A stretch of 64,000 nucleotides of DNA from Salisapilia sapeloensis (lineage: Eukaryota > Oomycota > Peronosporomycetes > Peronosporales > Salisapiliaceae). Shown piece by piece: positions 21,740 through 32,775 of the stretch. The notes beneath the pieces are model-generated. The model saw only the letters and a program-made list of their open reading frames with translations. It did not search any database and was not told where the DNA came from. The stretch spans positions 1 through 64,000 of the forward strand of contig JAADVB010000066.1 in assembly GCA_023334545.1 (NCBI GenBank), read 5' to 3'. The translations under genes were made by a program, and so were the position numbers. Numbering within the stretch: the first letter of the stretch is position 1; every line of letters starts with the position of its first letter.

Positions 21740-24496
21740 CTACTCGCTAGCTTTTACATCCTCCACGTCCTTCCCATCCTCTTCTTCTACGTCCATCGCC
21801 TTTCCATCTTCCACTACCTCCTTAGTCACCTCAGGTTCAGCAGCCGCTTCCTCCGTCTTCTCCACCGTCATCGCTTCGTCCTTTGCAGTCGTATCCTTGG
21901 CATCCTCTTCCATAGCCCCGTCGCCATCACTTGGCTTCTCTTCCTCCTGGAACAACTCGTCTCTGTATCTAGGACACTTGTCCAGTAGCTTTTCAAAAGT
22001 CACTCGACTCGCTTCCCACACGTCGCTTTCCCACAGCTTTGTAAAAGTATCCACACTTGCACACGTGCGCCTCAAGTGTCCAATCGTCTGCTTCAAATAC
22101 GTCTCGATCACATCTTCCTTTCCACTCTTCATCTCGACAACCGACCACAGCAACATCCCTACCTTTCCAAATATTGCTTCCTGCGAATACACGACGACTT
22201 CCTCACCACTTTCATCCCACTTAAACTCAATCTCTTGTTCCGCAAGACAGAGTAAAAAGTCATCCATGATAACCTTCCACACACTCGTCTTTACAACATC
22301 TTCCAACTTTGTACTCTGCATCCGTTTCACATGTCCAAGTAACACTTCGCCAACATCATGTAAGAAGACACGATCTTGCGCCATGCTAGTTTCTACCTCC
22401 ATCAGACACTGGATCATCCGTCCACCAACATCAAACGCATTTTCCACGAGACACTTGAGAATAAACGTCTTGATCAACGTTCGAGACGATGCACTCGATA
22501 ACAACACATCCTTCCACACTTGACTTTCAAACGTCTCGAGTCGGTCCTGATGCATCCACGTCATCACGAGTGGCAGGGCGACTCGAATCGGAATCGCACC
22601 TGGTGCTTTCAAATGCATCTCCTTCTTGCGTACCATACGACGCAGTGATGCAGCGTTACCGAGTTGGAGTAACTGGACAAGACCACGGCAGTTCAAGTGG
22701 TCTGTCGGTAGCTCTTGCGTCGTCCAGCACGTCGCAAGTGTCTTTAGCAGCGTCTCGGAGATCAAACGTTGGGCTTGAGGATCACTCAAGACCATCGCGA
22801 CATCCGCAAGCTGGTCTTCACACACGCCTTCAGGGACGAAGCCAGCCACGGCGACGGCAGGGCGATGCAGCACGACTTCTCCAGACGTGGATAAGATGCC
22901 GACAGCTTCTCCTGGTCCCGTCTTCTTCCGTTTCTTCGGACGAAGCTTTTGTGGTGCGCCTTGTAGCGTCGCTGCGTGCTTTTCAATGACATCCAGTCCT
23001 CTCTTACCCACACGCTTGCCTTCTTTATAGAAGACAGTCGTGTCGGGATTAAAGGTGAGGCAGTTCTGGATCATCAGGTTAAAGTCATCCACAAGCATCT
23101 CGACCGACTTGTACTTGTGCTTTCGAGCTTTCTTACGCATGGTCGAGAGATCCATCGGCTCTTGGATCACTTCATGGTACTTGGGCACATCTGCCGGTAC
23201 AGGTTCAGCAAAGATCTGTTTCGAATCAATACGTACGAGCTTTTCAATCAACACATCTAACTGGTCGGATGGAGGTGCACCAAGCACCATTTCTAAAGCC
23301 TCTTCTTCCATCTGCATCTCCTCCGGTTTCTTCTTCAAACGACGATGAAATGGCAAGTCTCCAATACGAAGTTTATCCACGAATGATAGGAGCTCCTGAA
23401 GCTCCGTCGCATCTAATGCACTCTTCTTAATCGCTCGATCCGTGAACCAGATGAACTTGTGGATAGGATCTGTGCGAAGTAAGTTGGTTGCATGATCTCG
23501 TTGGACATTCGCTAGGTCAGCACGTAAGGCACCAAGCGTCGCGACACCGTCCACTAGATCCTGACTTTGTAGCTTGGCATTGTTATAGGAAAAACCAGGG
23601 ATAACACTAGAGATGAGGTACTCTTTCCAAATCTCGAGGACGGAGAGATATAGCTCTTCCGAGTCGCCGATCATGTCCGTGAGTTTACGCAATGCAGCGC
23701 TTGATTTACGACGTTCCTCGGACGATATACTCCATCCAAGTGGACGGTTGAGAGGAGTGCTAGAGGACGCTTTTGACGGGACGTGGCTCGATACGTTCCA
23801 CAAGTCCGAAGCTGCAGTCTCGATGCTACTCGTCGGTTGCTTGGATGCTTCTTCCGATTGGAACGGATGCGAGCGATAGAATGCCATGCGCTCTTCTGCA
23901 TACTCCCGCGTGCATTCGTCCACAAAGACACGTAGCTCGGCTGCATCTACGAATAAGATTTTACGCCGCACATGCGTCGGTAGAGCCTCCAGAATCTTTC
24001 GGTTCTCGGTCAGTTCCTTTAAATACGCTTCTGGCGTTTCTTCTTGTAAGGATAAAATCGTCATGGGTACTTGCTGCAGCTCCCGGAACTCAATGTAAGG
24101 GAATGTAGCGTCCAAGAGTTTCTGCAATTCCCGTTGGGAAAAATGCGGTAGGCGTTTGAGCAACTCTTGACGTAAAGCTGACAGCATAGACTCGTAGACA
24201 CTCGAACGTCGTACCGAAAGTAGATCTAAAAGCTGAATGGCAGACCCAAAGTTCTCTCCCTCTACGACACCATCTACGCCATGCGTTTTCTGGAAATCCA
24301 AGATGGCCGTGTCGGGATTCGGGGCCGTGCTAAGCAGTTCTTGGAGGGCAGCACCGCCACGAGCACCAATCATGCGTGGCTTCACCTTTTTCAGTTTCGT
24401 ATGCGCCTTGTTATTCTCCGTCATGTCGTTTTCAGACTTGTGCGTCGACAATTTAAACGTGACCTTCAAGTCACTCGTCGATGGGCTGTCGCTCAT
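21740..24496 (-). CDS. NELF-B (COBRA1) homologue with an inserted bromodomain
   Basis: Intronless, 918 aa from the ATG at 24496 (an in-frame ATG 12 codons upstream is less likely). NELF-B blocks occur in order on both sides of a bromodomain. Before it are a helical N-terminal region, ALRKLTDMIGDSEELYLSVL and TDPIHKFIWFTDRAIKK (about residue 343; human NELF-B has a DPCHKFTW block here). After it are VAMVLSDPQAQRL (about 565), LVQLLQLGNAA and DDFLLCLAEQ. The inserted domain, about 430-515, has FAEPVPADVPKYHEVIQEPM, then DLSTM, and NCLTFNPDTTVFYKEG, which keeps the Asn that contacts acetyl-lysine. The C terminus is a long acidic tail. NELF pauses Pol II near promoters; here the subunit may also read acetylated chromatin. 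The homology to NELF-B is by my own motif comparison. Confidence 0.8.
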   Translation of the reverse strand: MSDSPSTSDLKVTFKLSTHKSENDMTENNKAHTKLKKVKPRMIGARGGAALQELLSTAPNPDTAILDFQKTHGVDGVVEGENFGSAIQLLDLLSVRRSSVYESMLSALRQELLKRLPHFSQRELQKLLDATFPYIEFRELQQVPMTILSLQEETPEAYLKELTENRKILEALPTHVRRKILFVDAAELRVFVDECTREYAEERMAFYRSHPFQSEEASKQPTSSIETAASDLWNVSSHVPSKASSSTPLNRPLGWSISSEERRKSSAALRKLTDMIGDSEELYLSVLEIWKEYLISSVIPGFSYNNAKLQSQDLVDGVATLGALRADLANVQRDHATNLLRTDPIHKFIWFTDRAIKKSALDATELQELLSFVDKLRIGDLPFHRRLKKKPEEMQMEEEALEMVLGAPPSDQLDVLIEKLVRIDSKQIFAEPVPADVPKYHEVIQEPMDLSTMRKKARKHKYKSVEMLVDDFNLMIQNCLTFNPDTTVFYKEGKRVGKRGLDVIEKHAATLQGAPQKLRPKKRKKTGPGEAVGILSTSGEVVLHRPAVAVAGFVPEGVCEDQLADVAMVLSDPQAQRLISETLLKTLATCWTTQELPTDHLNCRGLVQLLQLGNAASLRRMVRKKEMHLKAPGAIPIRVALPLVMTWMHQDRLETFESQVWKDVLLSSASSRTLIKTFILKCLVENAFDVGGRMIQCLMEVETSMAQDRVFLHDVGEVLLGHVKRMQSTKLEDVVKTSVWKVIMDDFLLCLAEQEIEFKWDESGEEVVVYSQEAIFGKVGMLLWSVVEMKSGKEDVIETYLKQTIGHLRRTCASVDTFTKLWESDVWEASRVTFEKLLDKCPRYRDELFQEEEKPSDGDGAMEEDAKDTTAKDEAMTVEKTEEAAAEPEVTKEVVEDGKAMDVEEEDGKDVEDVKASE

Positions 24497-24919
24497 GGTC
24501 GCTGTAAGTCGAGGTGGAAGGTATAAGCACACGAGCAGCTTCCTGAGAGAGGGAGGTGTATTGTGGTGGAAAAAGCAGGGCCCTGCGGATTAATCACGAG
24601 GCAAGAGAGACGTCGACAGCGTGTACTTGAATGCGTCGACTGCCTCCTCTGCTTCCTGTCGTCGTTTTCAGGTACGGGTCTTATAAATAGGCTTGCAGCT
24701 ATTTTACGGCTCTGAAGTTAAAGGAGCTATAAGGGTCGTATACCGACTTCAACTTAGTACTATCTAGCTGTCCTAGCGTATACATGTTTTCGTTTCTACT
24801 ACTTTCTACAGGTTATGATACAAGACTTGGTATAAATATACTAGTTGTTGATGTGTAGGGAACATTGAAAAGATATTTATAGCATTGTGTTAGCATTATC
24901 TTGAATTCACTAGGTGGAG
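24497..24919. promoter_or_regulatory. Divergent promoter region between NELF-B and the EF-hand coiled-coil gene
   Basis: 423 bases separate the two start codons. No gene is seen in it. It contains AT-rich stretches near 24780-24900, and I could not single out a strong initiator on either strand. Confidence 0.4.
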
Positions 24920-27900
24920 ATGGTAGGTTGGCAGCAACAGCGACAGGAACATGCGCAGAATGCTGGATTCCAGGATGATCAAATGGGGCTAGCTATCTTT
25001 AAATCTTTTGGTCAGTCTATGTGTCCTCTTGTACCGTCGAAACCCGAGTGGCGTGCACAGAAGCCGCAACATCGACCGCTCCAAACCTCTGGAAAGCTTA
25101 CTGGAAGTCCCAGAGCAAGCTCGATTGTATCCAAGCTCGATGAGAAGCGTCCTTTTACTTCACAGTTTATCGAGCGGTCATTGAAATCGAACAGAACGAT
25201 GTTTGCTCGCCCGTCTTCTCCAGTCAGTCACTTGCCTCCGGATACCATCTCGGTCGTTTCACAGAACTACCCTCGCCATACTTCGCTTCCAAGCGCATCT
25301 GTCAATGCGAGTCAATGGATTCGACCATCGGCTCGGCGTCCAGCTAATATGAATAGCTCCGACATTGACAAGGTCACAACATGGCTCCAGAATCTTCAGC
25401 ATCAGACGAGAGGATTCTCTTCCTACTGTGTCTATTGCGAAACAATATTCAAAGAAAGCGAAGTGCTTACTGCTGGGAAACCATCCCCGAATCGACTGCA
25501 GACAGCAGTCGCAATGCATTGTCTTTGGAAAGCTGCCACCGTCTTTGCCCGACATGAAAATATCCTACTTCGCATCGCACGGTAACAAATAATAATTTCT
25601 ATGCCTGGACTCACTGACTGACGAGCGTATCTAGTGATCTGGAATCAGCGATATACGTTGACTACAAGAACATGCATCAGGACAGCGAGCGGTGGAGTGC
25701 ATTAGAGTACTATGTCGATAAAATTACTTTTTACGAACGAGAAGGCCAGTACCATCTACAGCGAGAAGGTCTACAACAAGGTATCTACTATTAAATGTAT
25801 CGTAAAACAGTAGTAGATACACACTCCATGACCATTAGAACTTCATCATCGAGCGTCGAAATATGAAGCAAAGCTATTTGAAAAGGAAAAGCTACTGGAA
25901 GAAATGAGAGACCGAGAACGACTATACAAGCTTACTGCTTTAGACAAAATTGACCATCGCAACACTGTTTGTGAGGAACTGAGTGGCAAATTGGACGCTG
26001 TCCTGTCCGACTTTCAGTACTTGCATACAGATGAAAAGCAGCAACTGGTCATTGGCATTATCAATTCCCTTGACGCATATATCACGGCAGAGACTGTAGC
26101 GAATGTTGCAAGCAAGATGAGCGAGTATGAAAAAGAGAAGCTGCTTACAGACTTATTTCGAGATGAACTTGCGGATCTAGCAGTGTACGTACATATTTAT
26201 GATACTCTTTGTGTCCCAACTTACCATTGCTAATGACGATAGTAAAATACGATATGAGCTCGAAGCTAAAGCACGCATGCAGCATAGTGCTATGACGAAT
26301 GGATCGGTCGCCCGAATTTCACGCTTTCATAACTTGATGAACGTAGCATTGATGAAAGAAGAGGAAGAGTTAAATGAACACGCTTCTGATGGCACAGACC
26401 ATATATCTTCCAGTGATTCCGATGTCTCGAATACTCGACAACTGAATCGACTAGCAACACGAAAAATGCTAGACGAAGCACATGATATATGCGACCAGGA
26501 CAAAAAACTCTTGGAACGCATTCATGACTTGGTAGATGAAGTAGACGAAGTGAAACGTGAAAACGCAGATTTACGACACAAACTAGAAGAATCCGATCAT
26601 CTTACAATATCTCTTCGCTTGAAAGTCAATGAGCATCTAAATGCTGCTGAGAAAGCAGCAGAAGACTACTCTAACGAGAGGAAGCAGTTACAAAATGATT
26701 TAGACCGCAAGAAGAGTGAAATGATGAACCAAGAGGTTCAAACGAATAAGTCTCTATTTCCTGGTCAAAGCTTGCCTGAAGAAGGCCTGGAGGGAGACGT
26801 GGGAGAAGGTGAAAGTGAAGTAGAGGAGGAGGAAGACCTTCATCGTAAACGTTCTGATTTGAAGCGAAAGCATGGAACGGCACGGCATGAATCCAATGGA
26901 GGACTTATTTGTAAAATCAAGCGAACGAATAAGTACGGTGTAGGCATTGCTAGTATAATCGAGCAAGCTCGAGTTCCGGCGACTAAAGTGAAGAAGATAT
27001 TGAGCAAAAGGAAGCCATTAACGCTAAACGAACTGCATGCAGTCATTGTTGGATATTACCAGGCAAAGATGTTTCAAGATGTTCAAGACGATAAAGCAGG
27101 AAAACCGCGATCTAATCTGGCACAATTCATACAAGAGATGTATGTTTTGCACTATGGTCTGAAAGATTTAGCAATCAGCCAACTCATTTTCCTAGACGCC
27201 GCAATTCGCAGATACGAACATGTATGTAGAGTACTGGTTTATGTAGTCAACAGGCTAATGTATCATATTCCCATCTACGTAGGAGAGCGCTCGTGTTCGC
27301 ATCTTTGGTTTGCTTACAGGGTCCTTAGACTCAGAGTCACATGCTTGCTCTATCCAAGGCGTCGACTTTTTCTTTTTTGTCGTGATCGTGATTTTCAACG
27401 GTACGACTTTATTATCTATCTCTAGTAGCTCGATTCTTAAGGAGCCTCGTAGCTGGTGTCTACAAGAAAGGAAGAAGGGAAGCAGTATCAATTGCTCAAA
27501 ATCTAAAAGTGCTGTTTGGCGATGGCATCTTTTTGAGTCAAAAAGCTGTTCGAGTGAAAACGGATCACGTGTGTCAAGCTGTGGACATGGTCTTTTCATA
27601 CGCAGCGAATGACACGGAAGATGCAATTGCTAGCTTGAAAGATGAGCTACAAGCAGAATCGTTGAAAGGACCAGCGGCTTCCACTACCGGTAATACAGTG
27701 TGTGGCAGTAACATTGATGTTGACACCGCGTTGGAACGTATAATGGTTCATTGGTTCGCACTGTACGAAGGACAGATGAATGACATTTACGACATGTTCC
27801 ATGCTGTCGATGCGAATGGGGATGGCACACTTGACTTTACTGAATTTGAAGCTCTTGCGTCTGTGCTCGAGCCTCATCTAAACCAACAGGAAAAGTATGC

Positions 27901-28462
27901 TATGTTCGAACGAGCAGCAGGCGAGGATTTAGTCATTGACAAAGAAGAGTTTGTTCAAGTGATGCTAGCGCATCAACGTACTTCTATTTTAAAAAATCTT
28001 TATAATGGTAACTCGAACAAAAAGATTGTTGCTGACGTGCAACATCGAAAAAGCGCGTTTAAGCCGACACTGGTTACGAAATACAATATATCTGGTGGTG
28101 AGCTGGAAACTATTGAAGACAGTAACGGAGCGGAAGGAATAGAGCAGAATGTAGAGGAAGATTCGGAGGGATTTGCATCCCTCACTGCAGCTATGAATGA
28201 AGTTTCCTATCAATTGCACGCCGAGTCGGTGGAGAAGGTAGAACAAGAAAAGGAAGAGGAGGAAGAAGAGAATACAGACAATAGACACCGCGTGGAAGAA
28301 AGCGTGCCATTTGTAGCTCTTATAAAGTTATCTAAATGGGCCAAGGTTGCGAAGAGCAAGGTTGTACATATGCATAACCAAAGCCATCAAATGTCAGTGG
28401 TCCACGATGGCGAACACGAGACCGTATTTAATTCGAAAACAGAATCAGGTGAACGTCAGTGA
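24920..28462 (+). CDS. Large coiled-coil protein with an EF hand
   Basis: Five exons (24920-25581, 25635-25780, 25839-26184, 26243-27225, 27426-28462) give 1057 aa. The N-terminal ~190 residues are Ser/Pro-rich. A long helical, charged central part has coiled-coil stretches such as LEEMRDRERLYKL and VDEVDEVKRENADLRHKLEE. The C-terminal part has one canonical EF hand at about residue 840 (DANGDGTLDFTEFEAL) followed by a degenerate one (EDLVIDKEEFVQVM). The first three introns are 53-58 nt, while the last is 200 nt; its phase-1 join (EHV|LARFLRSLVAGVY) gives a smooth helix but is the least certain. I do not recognise the family. Proteins of this build are common in axonemes and basal bodies, so a flagellar role is possible, as inference only. 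Confidence 0.7.
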
Positions 28463-29505
28463 TACTGCGACGAATTGATGGATAAAGCAGTGTCAGAGGT
28501 GAACAGTATAGGAGGAAAATAGTAAATCGAGATTGGAATGTACTTTGCGTGTACCACCCGAGTTGTTTGACTCAGGTTCATATACGGTTCCTTCGTGCTT
28601 CCGTCTGTATCAGCAGGAAGACGGCGGAACTTTTTAGCTTGTTTACATCACTAGGGCTGATAAAGTGTACCCTGCGAAGGTTCTACGTGACTGTGACGGC
28701 CATTGCGCCATAGGTACTTATCGCAGTGTCGACAAATTCCATATTCTAGTTGATGGGGGCGAATGATACAATGCTTTCAAACGGTGCTCTTGCATTCCAA
28801 CGATATGTAAACGTAGCGATGCATGTGCTTAACAACGTGTGGAGATACAAAGGGTGTGTACGTGTGAGTGGCCACAGCGCGACCGTTACACTAGTTTAGC
28901 AAAATTACAATGTGACGACGAAACACCAAGCACCCTTTTTATACCAACTTTTGGAAATCTAGGTTGGTCCGACCTGAAGTTGTCCGATCTTAAGAGCGTC
29001 TACACGATATCCAGTGATGGGTAAACATCATGTACTCATTGGCACACAGCGAAGGATATCGTTCTCAAATCTACTATCAGCTGATGCCATCAAACTGATC
29101 GACACGGTCAAGGTGCGTTTCGTGGACGACTGGCCAACGCGTTACAAGTTACTTTGTGCCCGAAATACATAATAATACATATCTCATATCATTATCCTAC
29201 TCGAGTACGCAAGTATCGTATGGTATCTAAATATTTTATCTCGATCACACGGCATTAGTGGTGAAAGTGGATCCTCGTGTTGATGGCGTGCGAAGCTGCA
29301 TCGATGCAGATCTTCCTAGGAGATAATTCGAATTTTGAATGAGAGTTTGTACACCATTGGATCTCAGCGTACTCACGAGGCTTACCCAACAACGCCTTCT
29401 TACGCGATTGTTCACTGAGTTACCCCATCAAGGTCAGCGGCATCGAAAGCCTCATTCCGACATTTGCCTCGCATCAACCAAGTCGACTCTCCTAGCTTAC
29501 TCAAG
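28463..29505. other. Intergenic region without recognisable gene
   Basis: About 1 kb with no frame longer than 72 codons that looks coding. The right end, about 29400-29505, must hold the promoter of the first thaumatin-like gene. I see no RNA gene or repeat. Confidence 0.5.
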
Positions 29506-30036
29506 ATGGCAATCTACACCAAGTTCGCGCTCGCTGCCATGTCAATCCTTGCTATGACTCAAAACGGAGTCGAAGCTGCCTCGGCTACCTTCAAGAACCA
29601 GTGTCCGTATGAAGTTGAAGTCTATGACAACGCCAGTCCGTGCAAGCTTGCTCCTGGATCTATGGAAGCTCCAACCTACGGATGCGACCGAAATATTGGA
29701 GGTACTGCCATGTATCGTAACGGACAAAACCCTGAGGCTACACTCGCCGAGTTCTCCAACTCTGGAGGCAAGAGCTGGTACGACATCAGCGCCATTCCTC
29801 CTGGTCCCGGCGACTGCCGAAGCTACAGTGACTGCGCTGCTAAGACTGGCAAGAGGGGATTTAACACCGGTATGATGATCTACCCCATGACACACAAGGA
29901 TGCCCCAGGTTACCGTTGCGAACAAATTATGTGCCAATACGATGGCTGCCCAGGAGCTTTCCATTTCCCGGGTGACACGAACAAGATTTATAGCTGCCCA
30001 GATGACGAGCACTTTAGCGTCATTTTCTGCCCTTAA
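29506..30036 (+). CDS. Secreted thaumatin-like protein, copy 1
   Basis: Intronless, 176 aa from the ATG at 29506. Residues 1-24 form a signal peptide (MAIYTKFALAAMSILAMTQN...). The mature start FKNQCPYEVEVYDN matches the thaumatin N-terminal strand. The end CPGAFHFPGDTNKIYSCPDD then HFSVIFCP matches the family's CPxAYxYPxDDxxxxFxCP...xxxVxFCP end. About a dozen cysteines are present. It is shorter than typical plant thaumatin-like proteins (about 200-230 aa), closer to the small form. The plant proteins bind glucans or act against fungi; what an oomycete copy does is unknown, and wall remodelling or interaction with host or microbes are guesses. It is followed by a tandem paralogue at 30603. 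Codon use is more biased here than in copy 2. Confidence 0.8.
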   Translation: MAIYTKFALAAMSILAMTQNGVEAASATFKNQCPYEVEVYDNASPCKLAPGSMEAPTYGCDRNIGGTAMYRNGQNPEATLAEFSNSGGKSWYDISAIPPGPGDCRSYSDCAAKTGKRGFNTGMMIYPMTHKDAPGYRCEQIMCQYDGCPGAFHFPGDTNKIYSCPDDEHFSVIFCP

Positions 30037-30602
30037 ATTCTTAACGCAAGCACAAATATATCGTTTATATCTTTGCCTGTGAACATCGAATCACGTCATT
30101 CTTGAAACGCATGCAAACACGACAATACAAAAGAGTTTAGAATTTCTCATTCATGATATTGCAAGGATTGAGCTCATGTTCCTTGCTTTTTGCCCAGCAA
30201 ATCTTGTTCCATTTTGTAGGCAAGTACATGGGAAGATCCGAAATAGAGTCAACCATCCCACAAAGCACCAGCTCATATCTGTTGCTTTCGACAATTATCA
30301 CGAAGCGTTGCCTATCGATACTTTACACCTAGTGTTGAGCTGGTGCTGCATGTACAAACGTCATTTTGATGCAAATCCATACGCTTAAGACGCTCATCAG
30401 ACGCCGCACGTGCGTGTTACTCCAATGCGATGGCGAAAATGAGAGCTGAACAGTCTCATATCCGTAAAAGAAGACACCCGATCACTGTGCTATTTAATAT
30501 TGGTCTCATTACTCAGTGAAGCAACTTGAGGGAGGTGATACGTTTTGTCACTACTCATTTTATCTTTTCCTTCATATCCTACCAAGCCAACCTCACTTAA
30601 TC
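30037..30602. other. Spacer between the thaumatin-like copies
   Basis: 566 bases holding the 3' end of copy 1 and the promoter of copy 2. No coding frame is supportable and no extended similarity between the flanks of the two copies is obvious, so the duplication is old or limited to the coding part. Confidence 0.45.
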
Positions 30603-31212
30603 ATGCTCTTGCCGAAGCAACTTGTCGCTATCGCTTTTTTATCCATTGGATGGCTAAGCGGAAACTTGGAAACCATCGATGGAGCGAGCATTAGCTTCAA
30701 GAACCAATGTTCACATGAGATCGAAGTCTACGACAACCACACTATTTGCAAATTGAAAAAAGGGTCGAAGCAAAATCCACAGTATGGATGTGAACGTGAC
30801 ATCAAATCTGGAGTACCTACAATGTATCGCAACGGGAAAGACCCAGATGCCACTTGTAACTACGTTCTATACGATATTCTTCATTTCAAGGACTAATATC
30901 ACTGCTATCGTAGTAGCGGAGTTTATGGTCACAACCAATGCGGCTTGGTATGACATCAGCTGCGTACCTCCTGGATCTGGTGATTGCAGTAGTCGAAAAG
31001 AATGTGAAGACAAAACGGATAAGACGGGGTTTAATACGGCATTAGGAATCTACCCAGACAAAGAGAGCCAAAAAAACAAAAACCATCGATGCAAGGAAAT
31101 CGAGTGCAAAAACAAAGATTGTAGAGATGCCTTTCACTATCCGGCAGACAACGACAAAGTATACAACTGCCCATCAGATACGCACTTCGAAGCCACTTTC
31201 TGCCCAAAGTAG
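30603..31212 (+). CDS. Secreted thaumatin-like protein, copy 2
   Basis: Two exons (30603-30855, 30914-31212; 58-nt phase-1 intron) give 183 aa. The signal peptide is residues 1-27. The protein parallels copy 1 throughout: ISFKNQCSHEIEVYDN, YGCERDI, TMYRNGKDPDATLAEF (spliced), WYDISCVPPGSGDC, GFNTALGIYP and the terminal CRDAFHYPADNDKVYNCPSD then HFEATFCPK. The intron falls inside the codon for Leu of DAT-L-AEF. Copy 1 reads EATLAEF there without interruption, which supports the splice. It is more lysine-rich (basic) than copy 1 and less codon-biased, so the two may have diverged in target or expression. Confidence 0.8.
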
Positions 31213-31337
31213 CTTTAAAGCCTTCGAACTACCATCAATTCATCCTTTCAGTCGTTTCATGAACATTGTTTAAGGTATCTTTATGTCGTTTCATGCTAAC
31301 AATCTGCCAGGAGACTCTTCTGAATTTTAAAAAGACC

Positions 31338-32717
31338 ATGGCAAAGTCCGATAAACTGGATGGAGTTCGACCAGTGCATCAGAGCGAAATAAAGCATTCA
31401 TCATCAGCTGAAGCTGACGCAGCACGTCGACTTAGTGGTCGTTCATTGTCCGACCAACCGAAATACAACCGCCCAAAGCAGTCACGGTTAATCCAGCAAA
31501 ATCTACCGGTGTGGGAGCCAATCCTAACTCTGGCATGGACGATTGTGTTCTGTTCTATCATCAGTGCATCTTGCATTCTTCTCGGAACACTTATCGTCGT
31601 AAAGTCTAATTCGATGACAAGTATTCGAGTGGAGTACGATGGTCCACAAGCGTTGGCACGAGCACAAGCTTTCGCTTCGAACATAACCGAGAAGGATGCT
31701 AGCATCGACAAAGCTCAAAATTGCCTTTTAAACACCCCCGAGATGGCCAATTCGTTTGACGGTTCACATACTTGCTACATTACCATAACACTTCCGCAAG
31801 ATATTCAAGCACCACTACACGTCTTCTATGAGCTAGAGAATTTCTACCAACACCATCGTCGCCTTGTTTCATCCGTCGATCGTAAGCAGTTTGCTGGTGA
31901 AAGTGGGTACGAGGTTAGCGACTCGAATAAAACACAAATTCCATTATTGGCAACTTCGCCATGTGAACCTATGGAAGAGATCATGTCACTTTCTTGTCAT
32001 GTTGGCGAATGCCCACCCGAAAGCTATGCACTTCGGAAGCTCTTTCCATGCGGCATTGTTGTCAATACGATGTTCAATGATATCTTTTGGCTTCATGAAG
32101 GTGTAGTTCCGAATGGAGACAGGCTAGGACGAACAGATCTCGTATCGAAAGGTGTAGCTCGTGTACATCCAATTCATAGAACGCGCAACCCATCATCCAA
32201 CTTGTCTGCAGAGCTCTATCTTCCAGTATGGCACAATCCGAACATGAGTCGTATAATCCCGTCTCCATTCGATCCAAACATTACTCGTGAACCACACATT
32301 ACGCCCGACTACACGAATAGTACTGCATGGGTGGTGGATCCATTGGATCCTGAGCACGGTGATGGGGTTGGATTGAAAAATGAACACTGGCGTGTGTGGG
32401 TGGATACTGCTGCGATGGAGCCCTTCCGAAAACCTTACGCCAAAATCCATCGAGACTTGCCTGCGGGAACTAGGCTGACCTTTGCTGTCCAATCCAACTT
32501 CTTTGTCCGGTCATTTGAAGGCTCCAAGTCACTCGTTATTTGCGAATACGGTTGGTTTGGCGACCGAAACTATGCTTTAGGTGGTATTTTTATTGCTGTT
32601 GGTGTCACCTTTGCCATTGCAGCAGCAGTGTTTGGCATCCGAAGAGTTAGAAATCCGAGAGAGCAAGGAGATGCTAGTGCATTAAGTTGGAAATATCATA
32701 AAACAAAGGAGGAATAA
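31338..32717 (+). CDS. CDC50/LEM3 family, P4-ATPase (flippase) beta subunit
   Basis: Intronless, 459 aa from the ATG at 31338. The first transmembrane segment is at about residues 64-88 (LAWTIVFCSIISASCILLGT) and the second at about 413-436 (LGGIFIAVGVTFAIAAAVFG). Between them is a large glycosylatable loop with LHVFYELENFYQHHRRLV, paired cysteines and the family end block KPYAKIHRDLPAGTRL...VICEYGWFGDRNYALGG. The basic N terminus is cytosolic. CDC50 proteins fold and escort phospholipid flippases out of the ER and are needed for their activity. The loop is longer than in yeast or human (about 360 residues overall), mainly from an inserted stretch around residues 250-330. In-frame codons upstream to 31266 are not convincing. 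Confidence 0.92.
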   Translation: MAKSDKLDGVRPVHQSEIKHSSSAEADAARRLSGRSLSDQPKYNRPKQSRLIQQNLPVWEPILTLAWTIVFCSIISASCILLGTLIVVKSNSMTSIRVEYDGPQALARAQAFASNITEKDASIDKAQNCLLNTPEMANSFDGSHTCYITITLPQDIQAPLHVFYELENFYQHHRRLVSSVDRKQFAGESGYEVSDSNKTQIPLLATSPCEPMEEIMSLSCHVGECPPESYALRKLFPCGIVVNTMFNDIFWLHEGVVPNGDRLGRTDLVSKGVARVHPIHRTRNPSSNLSAELYLPVWHNPNMSRIIPSPFDPNITREPHITPDYTNSTAWVVDPLDPEHGDGVGLKNEHWRVWVDTAAMEPFRKPYAKIHRDLPAGTRLTFAVQSNFFVRSFEGSKSLVICEYGWFGDRNYALGGIFIAVGVTFAIAAAVFGIRRVRNPREQGDASALSWKYHKTKEE

Positions 32718-32775
32718 ACTGATCGAATGAAAAAGAATTGTTATTGTTTCGTGCCTCTGTCTTCTCTGTCATTTA

